Assembly: GCA_944326485.1 (NCBI GenBank)
Contig: CALVED010000002.1
Coordinates: 186,001-250,000, forward strand
Source of the DNA: Candidatus Gastranaerophilales bacterium
Lineage (GTDB): Bacteria; Cyanobacteriota; Vampirovibrionia; Gastranaerophilales; Gastranaerophilaceae
DNA length: 64,000 nt
Direction of reading: 5' to 3'
The translations under genes were made by a program, and so were the position numbers. Below are positions 35,484-44,956 of the stretch, piece after piece. Under the pieces are notes generated by a model. The model saw nothing but the letters and a program-made list of their open reading frames with translations. It was not told the origin of the DNA and did no database searches. Positions within the stretch are counted from its first letter, which is position 1, and each line of letters starts with the position of its first letter.

Positions 35484-36662
35484 ATGAATACCAGAGAAAA
35501 GCTTGAAAAAAATAAAATGGAGAATAAAATCCCGGCAAAGGACAGGATAATAGCTTGGCCTAGGATGGGGAGAATAGATATACCTTTAAAGGCTTTAGTT
35601 GTTTCATTAGGTGCTAAAGTTATTATACCTCCTGCTAATAGTAATAAGGCATTAGAAATAGGTGTAAAAAACAGTATTGAAGGTATTTGTTTGCCATACA
35701 AGTTGAATCTTGCAAATTATATTCAAGCTTTAGATAAAGGTGCAAATACTTTGATGATGTTTCAGGCTCCCGGTTCTTGCAGGCTTGGTAATTATACAAA
35801 AATGGCTCAAAAAACTCTTAAATCAATGGGTTATGAATTTGATATGGTTATTTTTGATATGTATCAAAGTAAGATGAAACAAACACTTCAAGCTTTCTGG
35901 CATGTTACACATTGTTTAAACCCTTGGAAATATTATAAGGGTTTTAGTTTAGGATTTAATAAGTTCTTTGCAATAGATACAGCCGAAAAACTTTTATTTT
36001 ATACAAGACCTCGAGAAATAAATAAAGGCGATGCCGAAAAATGTTATGATAAATGGTTAAAAATAACTGATGAAACTAATTCCGTTTGGGAAGCAAAAAA
36101 ATTAAAGAAAAAGATAATTGAAGATTTTAAAAAAATACCTATAGATAAAAATAAAGAAGTTCCTGTTGTTTATTTAATTGGAGAGTTTTTTGTATTATTA
36201 GACCCTTATACAAATCAAAATATTGAAAAAGAACTTGGTGAAATGGGGGTAGAAGTTCAAAGACAGATAATGTTTTCAGATTGGCTTGAACATGTTTTGA
36301 AACCTTCTATTTTTTACCATAGAGAATCTCATAGGGAAAGATCTGTTAGGTATGCTGAAAAATATATGAAAAGAGCAATTGGTGGTGAATGTATTGAAAC
36401 AATAGGTGATACTGTTTATGCTGCAAAACATGGTATCGATGGAATAATTCATATTTCTCCGTTTTCTTGTATGCCTGAAATAGTAGCTCAAAATATTTTG
36501 CCTAAAGTAAGCAGAGAAGAAGATATTCCTGTTATGTCTTTAGTATTGGATGAACAAACAGGAAAAGCCGGATATATTACCAGAATTGAGGCTTTTATTG
36601 ACCTTGTAAAAAGGAAAAAACAAAAAAGGTTAAAAGATAATGTAAATTTATTAGTCAAGTAG
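35484..36662 (+). CDS. DUF2229/COG3581-type protein, second dehydratase-like subunit
   Basis: 392 residues. It shares the design of the protein at 33408: KVIIPPANSNKALEIG, then three Cys blocks EGICLPYKLN near residue 71, APGSCRLGNY near residue 96 and PFSCMPEIVA near residue 330, and a KAGYITRIEAFIDL end. These resemble the three-Cys [4Fe-4S] ligand sets of HgdA/HgdB subunits. Two starts are possible (35484 or the ATG at 35517); neither has a strong ribosome site. Its place 22 bp after the PHP gene suggests one transcript. Confidence 0.7.
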   Translation: MNTREKLEKNKMENKIPAKDRIIAWPRMGRIDIPLKALVVSLGAKVIIPPANSNKALEIGVKNSIEGICLPYKLNLANYIQALDKGANTLMMFQAPGSCRLGNYTKMAQKTLKSMGYEFDMVIFDMYQSKMKQTLQAFWHVTHCLNPWKYYKGFSLGFNKFFAIDTAEKLLFYTRPREINKGDAEKCYDKWLKITDETNSVWEAKKLKKKIIEDFKKIPIDKNKEVPVVYLIGEFFVLLDPYTNQNIEKELGEMGVEVQRQIMFSDWLEHVLKPSIFYHRESHRERSVRYAEKYMKRAIGGECIETIGDTVYAAKHGIDGIIHISPFSCMPEIVAQNILPKVSREEDIPVMSLVLDEQTGKAGYITRIEAFIDLVKRKKQKRLKDNVNLLVK

Positions 36663-36730
36663 ATAATATAAATTGATGATAAGTTTTATTTATGATACCT
36701 TAAAGAAAAACGGTAGAGAGAGAAGAAAAA

Positions 36731-37786
36731 ATGATTACTAAATCAAGAAATGAAATGTCTTTTGAAAGATTAAAATATTACAGGCATTTAGGCGGTGGAG
36801 CATTAGAGTGTATAGCAAGCAGATTATCAAAAACTCCAAAACCTTTATGCTTTTCTTTAATGGTTACAAGTAAATGTAATTGTAACTGTGATTTTTGCTT
36901 CTGGAAACATAAAAAAGAAAATGAAGATATGTCAACTCAAGAGATTGTAAGACTATTAACAGAAGCAGGACAAATCGGATATTTAGACAGTATTTTATGG
37001 GGTGGAGAACCGCTATTAAGACAAGATTTTGATCAGATATGTAAAGCATCGCATGATGCCGGTTTATATACAAAAATAGCTACTAATGGTTGGTTTCTGG
37101 AAACAAATCCTGATTTTGCAAAATATACTGATTTGATGTTCGTTTCACTAGATGCAATAGGTAAAGCTCATGATGATATTCGTCATTTGCCTGGCATTTG
37201 TGATAAAGTTATGAGCGGTATTGAATATCATAAAGTTCACTCTCCCAAAATGAGAATATATGTTTGTTGTACAGTTTCTGCAAAAACAGAATTTGAACAA
37301 ATAAAAGAAGTTGCTCAGTATTGTAAAGATGCTGATATATTGCTTTACTTTACAGTTAATAAATCTAATCAAAAATTAGAAGAAGCCCAAAATGTTAAAG
37401 AAACTGAACTTGAAGCAAGTCAGTTATCTGAAATATTTGTTAAAATTAAAGATTTGAAAAAACAAGGATATCCAATAAGAAATTCATATTATTTTATGGA
37501 TTATATTATAGCTAAGAAAAATTACTATGAATGTCATTGGCCAAGAATTGCAACTGTAATATATTCAAACGGTGAAATGCTTCGCTGCTATGACAGAGAA
37601 CCGTTTATAAGTGTTAAAAACAGACCCTTAAAAGAGGTTATTAAGGATCCTTTATTTATTGAAACAGTTAATAAATGTAAAGATTGTAAATTGGCTTGTG
37701 TGGGTAATTATGCACTTGATGCATCAGGTTTATGGAAACTTGAGTGGCCTGCTATAAAATCACTTATGGAAATTGCTATTACATAA
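36731..37786 (+). CDS. Radical SAM protein with C-terminal SPASM-like Cys
   Basis: 351 residues. Radical SAM triad in TSKCNCNCDFCFW near residue 46, WGGEPLLRQDF near residue 84, and ATNGWFLE. The C-terminal part has ECHWPRI near residue 270, LRCYDREP and KCKDCKLACVGNYALD near residue 323, fitting auxiliary-cluster ligands. The N-terminus RLKYYRHLGGGALECI is also seen in radical SAM enzymes that modify lipids or small molecules; the substrate is unknown. It follows the DUF2229 pair by about 70 bp on the same strand and precedes the SLBB exporter. Confidence 0.8.
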   Translation: MITKSRNEMSFERLKYYRHLGGGALECIASRLSKTPKPLCFSLMVTSKCNCNCDFCFWKHKKENEDMSTQEIVRLLTEAGQIGYLDSILWGGEPLLRQDFDQICKASHDAGLYTKIATNGWFLETNPDFAKYTDLMFVSLDAIGKAHDDIRHLPGICDKVMSGIEYHKVHSPKMRIYVCCTVSAKTEFEQIKEVAQYCKDADILLYFTVNKSNQKLEEAQNVKETELEASQLSEIFVKIKDLKKQGYPIRNSYYFMDYIIAKKNYYECHWPRIATVIYSNGEMLRCYDREPFISVKNRPLKEVIKDPLFIETVNKCKDCKLACVGNYALDASGLWKLEWPAIKSLMEIAIT

Positions 37787-37823
37787 GTGTACAATTTAAT
37801 AATAAATTACTAAAAGGAACGAT

Positions 37824-40319
37824 ATGAAAAAAATAATTTGTTTGATTTTGCTAGTGATGTTTGGTATGGAACCGATTGCTTTTGCAGCATCATCTCCTCA
37901 GTTTGTTTCTGTTTCGGAAAAAAGAGTGGAAAATGTTCAAAAACAAGATAATCATGGAAATTTAGATGCATTTGAAAATAATTATCAAGATGTAGTTGAT
38001 TCTAAAATCCAACAAAAAATTGATTTAAGTCCTGTTGAACGACTTTTTAATGATAAAGATGTTGAGGTTTCAGGTAATCCGTTATTACAGGCTGGATATA
38101 ATTTGTTCTCATCATCAACGTCTTCAAGTTCTTCTACAACAGGAAAATTTGACAGCAATTATAAGTTAAATATAGGTGAAAAAGTTACTGTATATTTATA
38201 TGGTGATTCTATAGATGTTATGGCAATTTCAGGAGCTAGTGTTCTTAATCCTACTACAAGAACAGAAGTTGATTCAAAGGGATTCCTTTTTATACAAGGA
38301 TTAGGACTGGTTAAAGCTGAAAACCGTACAATAGGTGATGTTGAAAGTGAAGTAAATAAACTTGCTTCTCAAAAATATAAAAATTTAAAAGTAAAGTTAA
38401 CTGTTTCATCAGGACAGGATTTTTCTGTATTTGTATATGGACAGGTTAATAAACCAGGCAAAGTTATGGTTGGAAATAATTCATCAATACTTGAAGCTTT
38501 AAATGCGGCAGGTGGTGTTAAAAAAACAGGTACTTTAAGAAACATAACTTATACATCTAATAATAAAACAAAACAAGTAGATGTATATGAAGCATTATTT
38601 GCCGGTAATGATAATGGAATTATTTTAAGACCGAACGATAAAATTTTTGTTACCGGAATAGGCAGTGTAGTTGCAATCAAAAATGGTGTTGCAACACCTG
38701 GTATATATGAAATAAAAGAAGGCGAAACACTTCAAAAAATAGTAAATTATGCAGGAGGCCTCCTTCCTTCGACTCAAGTTACAGAAGTTACTTTATTGAG
38801 TTTAGATACTGCTTCAATGCAACGTAGTGCTCAAAATATTGCTTGGAGTGAAGCTAAAAACACAAAACTTAAAAGCGGCGATTCTGTCCAGTTTAGAGAA
38901 ATATATAATACAGCAGAAAATATTGTAACTATTCAAGGTAATGTAAAATATCCTGCTACTTATGCTTATAAAGAAGGTATGAGGTTATCTGATATTTTAA
39001 AAAGTGAAGATGAACTTTTAGAGGAAACTTTTATTAATCAAGCTGTAATTAGAAGGGTCTCAGGTGCTGATAACTCTATAGAAACAATTCCAGTGTTCCT
39101 TAAAGAATTTTTTGCAGGTATGAACGATCCTATTTTACAGCCAAGAGATGTTATTAATGTTTATAAAAATACTAATTCATTATTTGTAGACGTGTATGGA
39201 TGTATAAATACTCCTAAACATCTTACTTATGTTGATAATATGACATTGAATGATGTTATGACCGATATACAATTTATTGAATCTGATGTTAGTGAAATAT
39301 CAGATGAAAAAATTCAAAGTTCTGGAGAACAAGAAGTTGCACTAAAGACAGAAGATGAAACAAAAAAAGGAGATGCAGAAAATAAGGAAGATGTAAAACT
39401 TGCTGCAGTTACTCAAAATTCTAATAAACTTATACCAACAGAAAATGTTGCCGTAGAAATTACTGGGGCAAATGGTGCTACTCAAGTTTATTATTTATAC
39501 GATATTATGATTAATTCGGATAGAATAAAAAGTATATCAATAAATCCTGATGATAAGATATTTTTCAGAACGCTTCGTGGTAATGAAGTTATGAAAACGG
39601 TTAAAATATCAGGGTTTGTTAAAAAACCCGGATCATACACTTTTGTGGAAGGCAAAAAACTTGTTGATATTATAAATTTGGCAGGTGGTTTGACTAGCGA
39701 AGCTGATTTAAGAGGAATTGTTTTTAGAAGGACAAATATTCAAGGGAAACAAGTTGAACTGGCTTTGAAAAATAATGAACGTGATATTAAATTAATCGAA
39801 GGAAGAATGGCCAGTGCATATAAACCTTCTGAATCTGATCAAAATTCTAAAGTAGAAATGCTTGAAATGTTGAAAGCGGATGATGCAGAGATGGCTAAAA
39901 AATATACGGGTCAAATTGCTTTAAATATAAGAAATAACAATCTTGATAAGATAAAAGACCTAGATAATATTGAAGTTCAAGATGGTGATGATATTTATAT
40001 CCCAAGAATGTCAAATCATGTAAGTGTTATCGGTGAAGTATATAATGAACAATCTTTTGTATATAAAAAAGGTGCTAACGCTAAATATTATATAAAACAA
40101 GTAGGCGGATATACTCCAAATGCAAATAAATTTAGGCTTTATAAAGTATCTGTAAATGGAAGAGCAGAAAAAATTTCCGCAGGATGTAAGATAGAACAAG
40201 GAGATACTATTGTTGTTCCAAGAAGAATTGCAGGAAATGACTGGATAACACCTATTAGTGATACATTAAAGAGCATTGCTTCTGTTATAGTTATGGCATT
40301 TGCTATTAATAAATGGTAG
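37824..40319 (+). CDS. Polysaccharide export protein with multiple SLBB domains
   Basis: 831 residues. A Sec signal peptide (residues 1-22, cleavage after AFA) has no lipobox Cys. A Poly_export domain begins near residue 113 (YKLNIGEKVTVYLYGDS) and is followed by at least six SLBB-like repeats with the G-x-V-x-x-P-G or related start. Examples: VYGQVNKPGKVMV near 205, ATPGIYEIKEGE, QGNVKYPATYAYKEG, SGFVKKPGSYTFVEG near 592 and IGEVYNEQSFVYKKG near 735. It resembles large Wza/SLBB exporters for surface polysaccharide. The last 25 residues are hydrophobic. The start has AAAGGAA upstream. Confidence 0.85.
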   Translation: MKKIICLILLVMFGMEPIAFAASSPQFVSVSEKRVENVQKQDNHGNLDAFENNYQDVVDSKIQQKIDLSPVERLFNDKDVEVSGNPLLQAGYNLFSSSTSSSSSTTGKFDSNYKLNIGEKVTVYLYGDSIDVMAISGASVLNPTTRTEVDSKGFLFIQGLGLVKAENRTIGDVESEVNKLASQKYKNLKVKLTVSSGQDFSVFVYGQVNKPGKVMVGNNSSILEALNAAGGVKKTGTLRNITYTSNNKTKQVDVYEALFAGNDNGIILRPNDKIFVTGIGSVVAIKNGVATPGIYEIKEGETLQKIVNYAGGLLPSTQVTEVTLLSLDTASMQRSAQNIAWSEAKNTKLKSGDSVQFREIYNTAENIVTIQGNVKYPATYAYKEGMRLSDILKSEDELLEETFINQAVIRRVSGADNSIETIPVFLKEFFAGMNDPILQPRDVINVYKNTNSLFVDVYGCINTPKHLTYVDNMTLNDVMTDIQFIESDVSEISDEKIQSSGEQEVALKTEDETKKGDAENKEDVKLAAVTQNSNKLIPTENVAVEITGANGATQVYYLYDIMINSDRIKSISINPDDKIFFRTLRGNEVMKTVKISGFVKKPGSYTFVEGKKLVDIINLAGGLTSEADLRGIVFRRTNIQGKQVELALKNNERDIKLIEGRMASAYKPSESDQNSKVEMLEMLKADDAEMAKKYTGQIALNIRNNNLDKIKDLDNIEVQDGDDIYIPRMSNHVSVIGEVYNEQSFVYKKGANAKYYIKQVGGYTPNANKFRLYKVSVNGRAEKISAGCKIEQGDTIVVPRRIAGNDWITPISDTLKSIASVIVMAFAINKW

Positions 40320-40331
40320 CTATAAAAATAG

Positions 40332-40362
40332 AAAAGAGCCGGTGAATTATGCCGGCTCTTTT
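40332..40362. terminator. Bidirectional intrinsic terminator
   Basis: Arms 40332-40342 and 40352-40362, an 11-bp perfect GC-containing stem with A and T runs, between the SLBB gene and the convergent lipid kinase. Confidence 0.88.
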
Positions 40363-41222
40363 TATATGTTCGAAAATACTCTTACCGATTCAGGAATTAT
40401 GGTAATATCAATTTCATCTTTAAATTTATGTTTTTCTCCATCTAAATGACAGTTAAAAAAATCATTTTTTATATTTAAAGAAGAAGTTTGAAAGTACATT
40501 GCTTTTGAACCTGAAATTTTTATATTTAAAATTATTTGTAAAAATTCAAAAAAGAACATTATTGGATTTTTAACTTTTAATATAAATACATCCATTAAAT
40601 TATCATTTAGTTTGCAATTTTTTGAAACAGAGAAAATATTTTTAAACATATTACCTGCATTTGCAGCAATTAAACATGTCGCAACAACGCTATGCTTTTT
40701 GTTATCATATAATAAATTGTATTGTCTTTGTTTTAAACGGAGTGCAAACAAAATTCCTGCAATAAAATATGCGAAGTAACCAAATTTGTTTTTTAAAGAT
40801 TGCGGAGTATTACAAATAATATCAGCATCAAATCCAAGTCCGAATCTTAAAATAGAGAATTTATCATTAACTTTAAACGTATCTATTTTACTGAAATTTT
40901 GATTATCTATTATTTTTAATGCCTTATGAATATTCGCAGGGATATTTAGTTTAGCGGCTAAAAGGTTAGCGGTACCGCAAGGAATTATTCCAAGTATTTT
41001 TTCAGTGTTAATAACAAAAGGAATTAATTTATTAACAGTTCCGTCTCCGCCTATTACAATAACAGTATCAAATTCATCAAAGTTGATATTTCCCAGTTCT
41101 TCTATTAATATGCTTTTAAAGGGCAACTTCTTGTTAAAAAGATATTTTAAAACAGCTTTTTTGTATTTCAAAGCTTTTTTTCTTCCTGCATTAGGATTAT
41201 TTACTACGAGAACTTTTTTCAT
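40362..41222 (-). CDS. Diacylglycerol kinase-family lipid kinase
   Basis: 286 residues, DAGK catalytic domain of the DgkB/YegS/BmrU type, which phosphorylates diacylglycerol or related lipids. Seen: VVNNPNAGRKKA near residue 6, VIVIGGDGTVNKL near residue 55 with the nucleotide-binding GGDGT, IIPCGTANLLAAKLNIP near residue 79, and a second domain with RFGLGFDADII near residue 125 and CHLDGEKHKF near residue 258. Single gene, convergent with the SLBB gene. Confidence 0.85.
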   Translation of the reverse strand: MKKVLVVNNPNAGRKKALKYKKAVLKYLFNKKLPFKSILIEELGNINFDEFDTVIVIGGDGTVNKLIPFVINTEKILGIIPCGTANLLAAKLNIPANIHKALKIIDNQNFSKIDTFKVNDKFSILRFGLGFDADIICNTPQSLKNKFGYFAYFIAGILFALRLKQRQYNLLYDNKKHSVVATCLIAANAGNMFKNIFSVSKNCKLNDNLMDVFILKVKNPIMFFFEFLQIILNIKISGSKAMYFQTSSLNIKNDFFNCHLDGEKHKFKDEIDITIIPESVRVFSNI

Positions 41223-41325
41223 AACTCGATTATTGCATAGTTAATATTAGTTATCAATAGCGGTTATTTGCTTTAATTTTGTTATGTTTAACGTATAATT
41301 AAATTGATTAAGGAGAGATAAGTAA

Positions 41326-42852
41326 ATGAAACTAGAGAAACAATCAGTAGCTTGGCAGTCAAATTCTATGGGAAAATTTGACAGAGTTAAATTAAAAGTT
41401 AATAATTTTGCTATAGATATGCTGCTGAATTATTTAGGACATAATTTCAGCAAAGAAAAACTTATAAACTTAGCAAAGATATTTGAAAAAATATCAGGTT
41501 CAAAAGGCGGTATTAATCACGCAAGAAGAATGCAATGGTTGTTTAAGACAAATCATCCGCATCTTTATTGGTGGAAGAAAATATTAACAGAATTGCATCC
41601 TAATTGCAGAAATAAATGGATAAAAAATTTCTTTGTTAACGGATATTATGGTGATAATCTAAGAAAAAGAACGGAATTTAATAATAAAAATGGATTTTTC
41701 CCGCCGACAGTACTTTTAGCAAGTATAACCAAACGTTGTAATTTTAATTGTAAAGGCTGTTGGGCTCATGAGTATGATGTTAAAGAAGATTTAACAAAGG
41801 AAAAATGGAGAGAAATTTTTACCGAAGCAAGAGATGTTATGGGTATTCATATATTTCCAATTGTTGGCGGAGAACCTTTTGCAAGAAAAGAATTCCTAGA
41901 ATTAGCAAAAGAATTTGATGATTGTACTTTTATAACATTTACAAACGGTTCTTTAATTACAGAAAAAACAGTTGAAGAATTAAAAAGACTTGGTAATGTC
42001 CAGCCAATGTTTTCTATCGGCGGATTAAAAGAGAATACAGACGCTGTTAGAGGTGAAGGCTGTTTTGATATGGTTATGCAAAAAATGGATATGCTTAAAA
42101 AGGCTGGTATTCTTTTTGGTGCAAGTATAACAGCAACAAGTCAAAACTGTGATGAAGTAACATCTGATGCTTTTATGAAAATGTTATCAGATAAAGGTTG
42201 TTTATGGGCTTGGTTCTTCCATTATGTTCCTGTTGGTGATAGCCCAGATGTTAGTATGGTTCCAAATGCTGAGCAAAGACGTCAGATATTAAAGGCTGTA
42301 TATAATGCAAGAAATACGCTGCCTATGATGACAGTTGATTTCTGGGGTGATGGTCCTGAAATGATGGGTTGTATTGCAGGCGGAAGACAATATGTTCACG
42401 TTAACCCAAGAGGTGATGTCGAACCTTGCACTTTTGTTCATTTGGCAACTCATAACCTTAAAGATTGCACTTTAACAGAAGCATTGGCATCGCCATTTAT
42501 GCGTGCAATAAGAGATGGTATTCCTTATGAAGATGGTAACATGCTAAGACCTTGTATGATTGTTGATAGACCCGATGTCTTAAGAAAATATTACAATGAA
42601 TTTAAACCTTATGAAACGCATGAAAATGCAGCTGCTTATTTAACTAATCCGGAAATTACTTCTAAAATCGATAAATATTCAAAAGATGTTAAAGAAATTT
42701 TGGATAAAGATTGGAGAGAAAATCTTTGGATGACTATTTTCCCACTTGAAGGAGAATATTATATAGACAGAGATAATTTCTGTTCAAAAGAAAAACCTCA
42801 AAATAAAGTAGAAAATAGTTGTGCAGGTAATTGCTGCTGTTGCGGTAAGTAG
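41326..42852 (+). CDS. Radical SAM protein with cysteine-cluster C-terminus
   Basis: 508 residues. A helical N-terminal region of about 120 residues precedes the radical SAM triad in ITKRCNFNCKGCWAHEYD near residue 140 and VGGEPFARKEFLE near residue 185. The later part contains VEPCTFVHLATHN near residue 365 and LRPCMIVD near residue 410. It ends in VENSCAGNCCCCGK, a tail with five Cys in ten residues that could bind metal or serve redox chemistry. Ribosome site GGAGAG about 10 bases upstream. It is followed two bases after the stop by a PAP2 gene, so the pair is one operon, which suggests a lipid substrate (inference). Confidence 0.8.
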   Translation: MKLEKQSVAWQSNSMGKFDRVKLKVNNFAIDMLLNYLGHNFSKEKLINLAKIFEKISGSKGGINHARRMQWLFKTNHPHLYWWKKILTELHPNCRNKWIKNFFVNGYYGDNLRKRTEFNNKNGFFPPTVLLASITKRCNFNCKGCWAHEYDVKEDLTKEKWREIFTEARDVMGIHIFPIVGGEPFARKEFLELAKEFDDCTFITFTNGSLITEKTVEELKRLGNVQPMFSIGGLKENTDAVRGEGCFDMVMQKMDMLKKAGILFGASITATSQNCDEVTSDAFMKMLSDKGCLWAWFFHYVPVGDSPDVSMVPNAEQRRQILKAVYNARNTLPMMTVDFWGDGPEMMGCIAGGRQYVHVNPRGDVEPCTFVHLATHNLKDCTLTEALASPFMRAIRDGIPYEDGNMLRPCMIVDRPDVLRKYYNEFKPYETHENAAAYLTNPEITSKIDKYSKDVKEILDKDWRENLWMTIFPLEGEYYIDRDNFCSKEKPQNKVENSCAGNCCCCGK

Positions 42853-42853
42853 T

Positions 42854-43471
42854 ATGAAAAAAGTAATAATATTAAGCTTTCTATTCATACTATTGGTATT
42901 TTTAATAAACTTTTGTCCTGTTGTTAGCCAATGGGACAAAAGTTTTATAATGTTTATTCAGGAGAAACTGGCATTTTTACCTTTATGGCTTCCAATGCTG
43001 CCTGATTGTATTTTATATACTGCAATGATAATAATTCCTCTTTTAGGGTTTTCGGTATTTTTTATAAAGAAAAAATTATATTGGAATTTATTATTAATTT
43101 ATTCTGTTCCTTTAGTTACTTTTTTAATTAATTGTATAATTAAACCGATTATAAAAAGACCAAGACCTTCTTTAGATCTTCAAATAACAACAATTCATCC
43201 TGACAGTTTTAGCTTTGTTTCAAGCCATTCTTTGGTAACTATTTGTCTTTGGGGTATGGTTATTTTTTATTTAAGTAAATATTGTGAAAATAAAATATTG
43301 AAAAATATTGGTATTATAATTTCAATTATTTGGATATTGTTTGTAGGTTTAAGCAGAATATGGATTGGGGTTCATAACCCTACAGATGTTTTGGGCGCTT
43401 ATATTTTAGGTTTGTTATTAATTTGTTTTTATATAAAAATTGAAAATGAAATTAATAAAACATCTAATTAA
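42854..43471 (+). CDS. PAP2-family phosphatase
   Basis: 205 residues, about six TM helices. The three-part PAP2 signature is present: KPIIKRPRP near residue 94, FVSSHSLVT near residue 120 (SSH in place of PSGH), and SRIWIGVHNPTDVLG near residue 164. Enzymes of this family dephosphorylate undecaprenyl-PP, phosphatidate or similar lipid phosphates at the membrane surface. The ATG at 42854 is chosen because it directly follows the radical SAM stop; an earlier in-frame ATG would add residues encoded inside that gene. A terminator follows. Confidence 0.83.
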   Translation: MKKVIILSFLFILLVFLINFCPVVSQWDKSFIMFIQEKLAFLPLWLPMLPDCILYTAMIIIPLLGFSVFFIKKKLYWNLLLIYSVPLVTFLINCIIKPIIKRPRPSLDLQITTIHPDSFSFVSSHSLVTICLWGMVIFYLSKYCENKILKNIGIIISIIWILFVGLSRIWIGVHNPTDVLGAYILGLLLICFYIKIENEINKTSN

Positions 43472-43504
43472 AAAAGGGATTGATATTTAATCAATCCCTT
43501 TTTT
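43470..43504. terminator. Bidirectional intrinsic terminator
   Basis: Arms 43470-43483 and 43491-43504, a 14-bp perfect stem with A and T runs on both sides. It separates the PAP2 gene from the end of the polysaccharide cluster. Confidence 0.9.
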
Positions 43505-43521
43505 AATTATTAATTATTAAT

Positions 43522-44892
43522 TTATTTTATAAGACAATCCAATAAAATATTCTTCTTCATATCAGTAAGTATTGTTTTTATTTGTTTATATAGTTTAGAA
43601 CTTGTTTGACCTATTTTGGAAAATAGAACAACTTTTTCTGATTTATTTATATATTGTACAAACTCATTTGTAATATCAGCTTTAATTACAGTTATATTTT
43701 TAAACTCTTTTAAGCTTGATAAAATATCATCTGGAAGAGCTTCAAATGTAATTATAGAAATATTCTTATCTTGATTTGCTAACAATTGCAATTTTAAATC
43801 GGTAAAATCTTTCTTTAAATCATAAATAATATTATCTGAAAGCATAGAGAAAGAAAGTTTTCTATCTGTTAATTCTGCAATAATTATAGCAAATATAGAG
43901 ATAATAAATCCAAATACAATTCCAAGAATAATGTTTATTAAGAGTTTTGGAGAAGAATATTCAAAATCTCTAAGTTTTTGCGGCTCTTTTAAAACAAGAA
44001 CTTTAGATGAATCAGACATTTTATCAACCATTTTTGCCCATTCTAATTTAGAAGAAAGTTCGGCTACTTTAGCCGCTTCTTCAGTTAATGCTATTCTTGA
44101 GCGTTCACCTGCAATAACTTGACCCTTAATAGTTGACATAGCTTGTTGAGCAGATTTTGAAAAAGCACTCATCGCTGTTAGGTTTCCGGTTGTAGTCATT
44201 GCATTTTCAGGTAAACCTTGTACTGCATCTACTTTTTTACTTAATGCTGCTTTTGCTTTTGTATATTCAGATTCTATAATCTCTTTATCTGATTTTGATT
44301 TCTCGCTATTTAATTGTTTATGAAGTTCTATATAATTATTTATAATTGAATTTACTATATTATAAGCAAGTTCAGGATCTTTTGCTTTATATTCTATTGA
44401 TATTACATTAGTACCTTTTTTATTTTCAAAAGATATATTTTTACCTTTACCTAAAAAAGCTGCTGTTGAAATATATTCACCTTCTTTTTTGTTTGGAATT
44501 ATTCCCCATCTTTTTTTGTAAACAAGGTTATTTTCTCTAATAACTTTATCTATAACAAGAGGTGATTGAATAAGCTCGAGTTCATTCGCCAAAGCACCGC
44601 CGCCACCAGACATAAGTGCCGCAACGCCTCCACCTGCTGCGCCTATTTCTTCTAATGCGAATGGATTTATTTCCATCATATTTGAATTATTTGCTTTATT
44701 TATATATAAATCACTACTTACTATATATTTTTTGGGCGAAATAAATGTTAATAGTATGAAAAATAAAATAGCAGATATAAAAATTTTTATTATCAATGAC
44801 TTTCTTGCCCAAATTGCAAAAAAGATTCTCTTTAAATCTATGGAAAGTTCTTCATCTAACTCATTATTATTTATATAAATACTTTCGTTCAT
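43522..44892 (-). CDS. Wzz-type polysaccharide chain-length regulator
   Basis: 456 residues. A cytoplasmic N-terminus, TM1 near residues 35-53 (IIKIFISAILFFILLTFIS), a large periplasmic coiled-coil region, and TM2 near residues 317-342 (LLINIILGIVFGFIISIFAII). The conserved Pro-rich block before TM2 is weak. A periplasmic Gly-rich insert (EEIGAAGGGVAALMSGGGG, about 83-101) is typical of PCP-type proteins. The C-terminal about 110 cytoplasmic residues look like a decayed nucleotide-binding domain without Walker motifs, so there is no tyrosine kinase. It is the last gene of the cluster, with AAAGGG upstream of its start. Confidence 0.82.
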   Translation of the reverse strand: MNESIYINNNELDEELSIDLKRIFFAIWARKSLIIKIFISAILFFILLTFISPKKYIVSSDLYINKANNSNMMEINPFALEEIGAAGGGVAALMSGGGGALANELELIQSPLVIDKVIRENNLVYKKRWGIIPNKKEGEYISTAAFLGKGKNISFENKKGTNVISIEYKAKDPELAYNIVNSIINNYIELHKQLNSEKSKSDKEIIESEYTKAKAALSKKVDAVQGLPENAMTTTGNLTAMSAFSKSAQQAMSTIKGQVIAGERSRIALTEEAAKVAELSSKLEWAKMVDKMSDSSKVLVLKEPQKLRDFEYSSPKLLINIILGIVFGFIISIFAIIIAELTDRKLSFSMLSDNIIYDLKKDFTDLKLQLLANQDKNISIITFEALPDDILSSLKEFKNITVIKADITNEFVQYINKSEKVVLFSKIGQTSSKLYKQIKTILTDMKKNILLDCLIK

Positions 44893-44956
44893 ATAATTCC
44901 CTTTATTTTATATATTTTATGACAAATATAATAATATTATTATATTAATATTAAAT

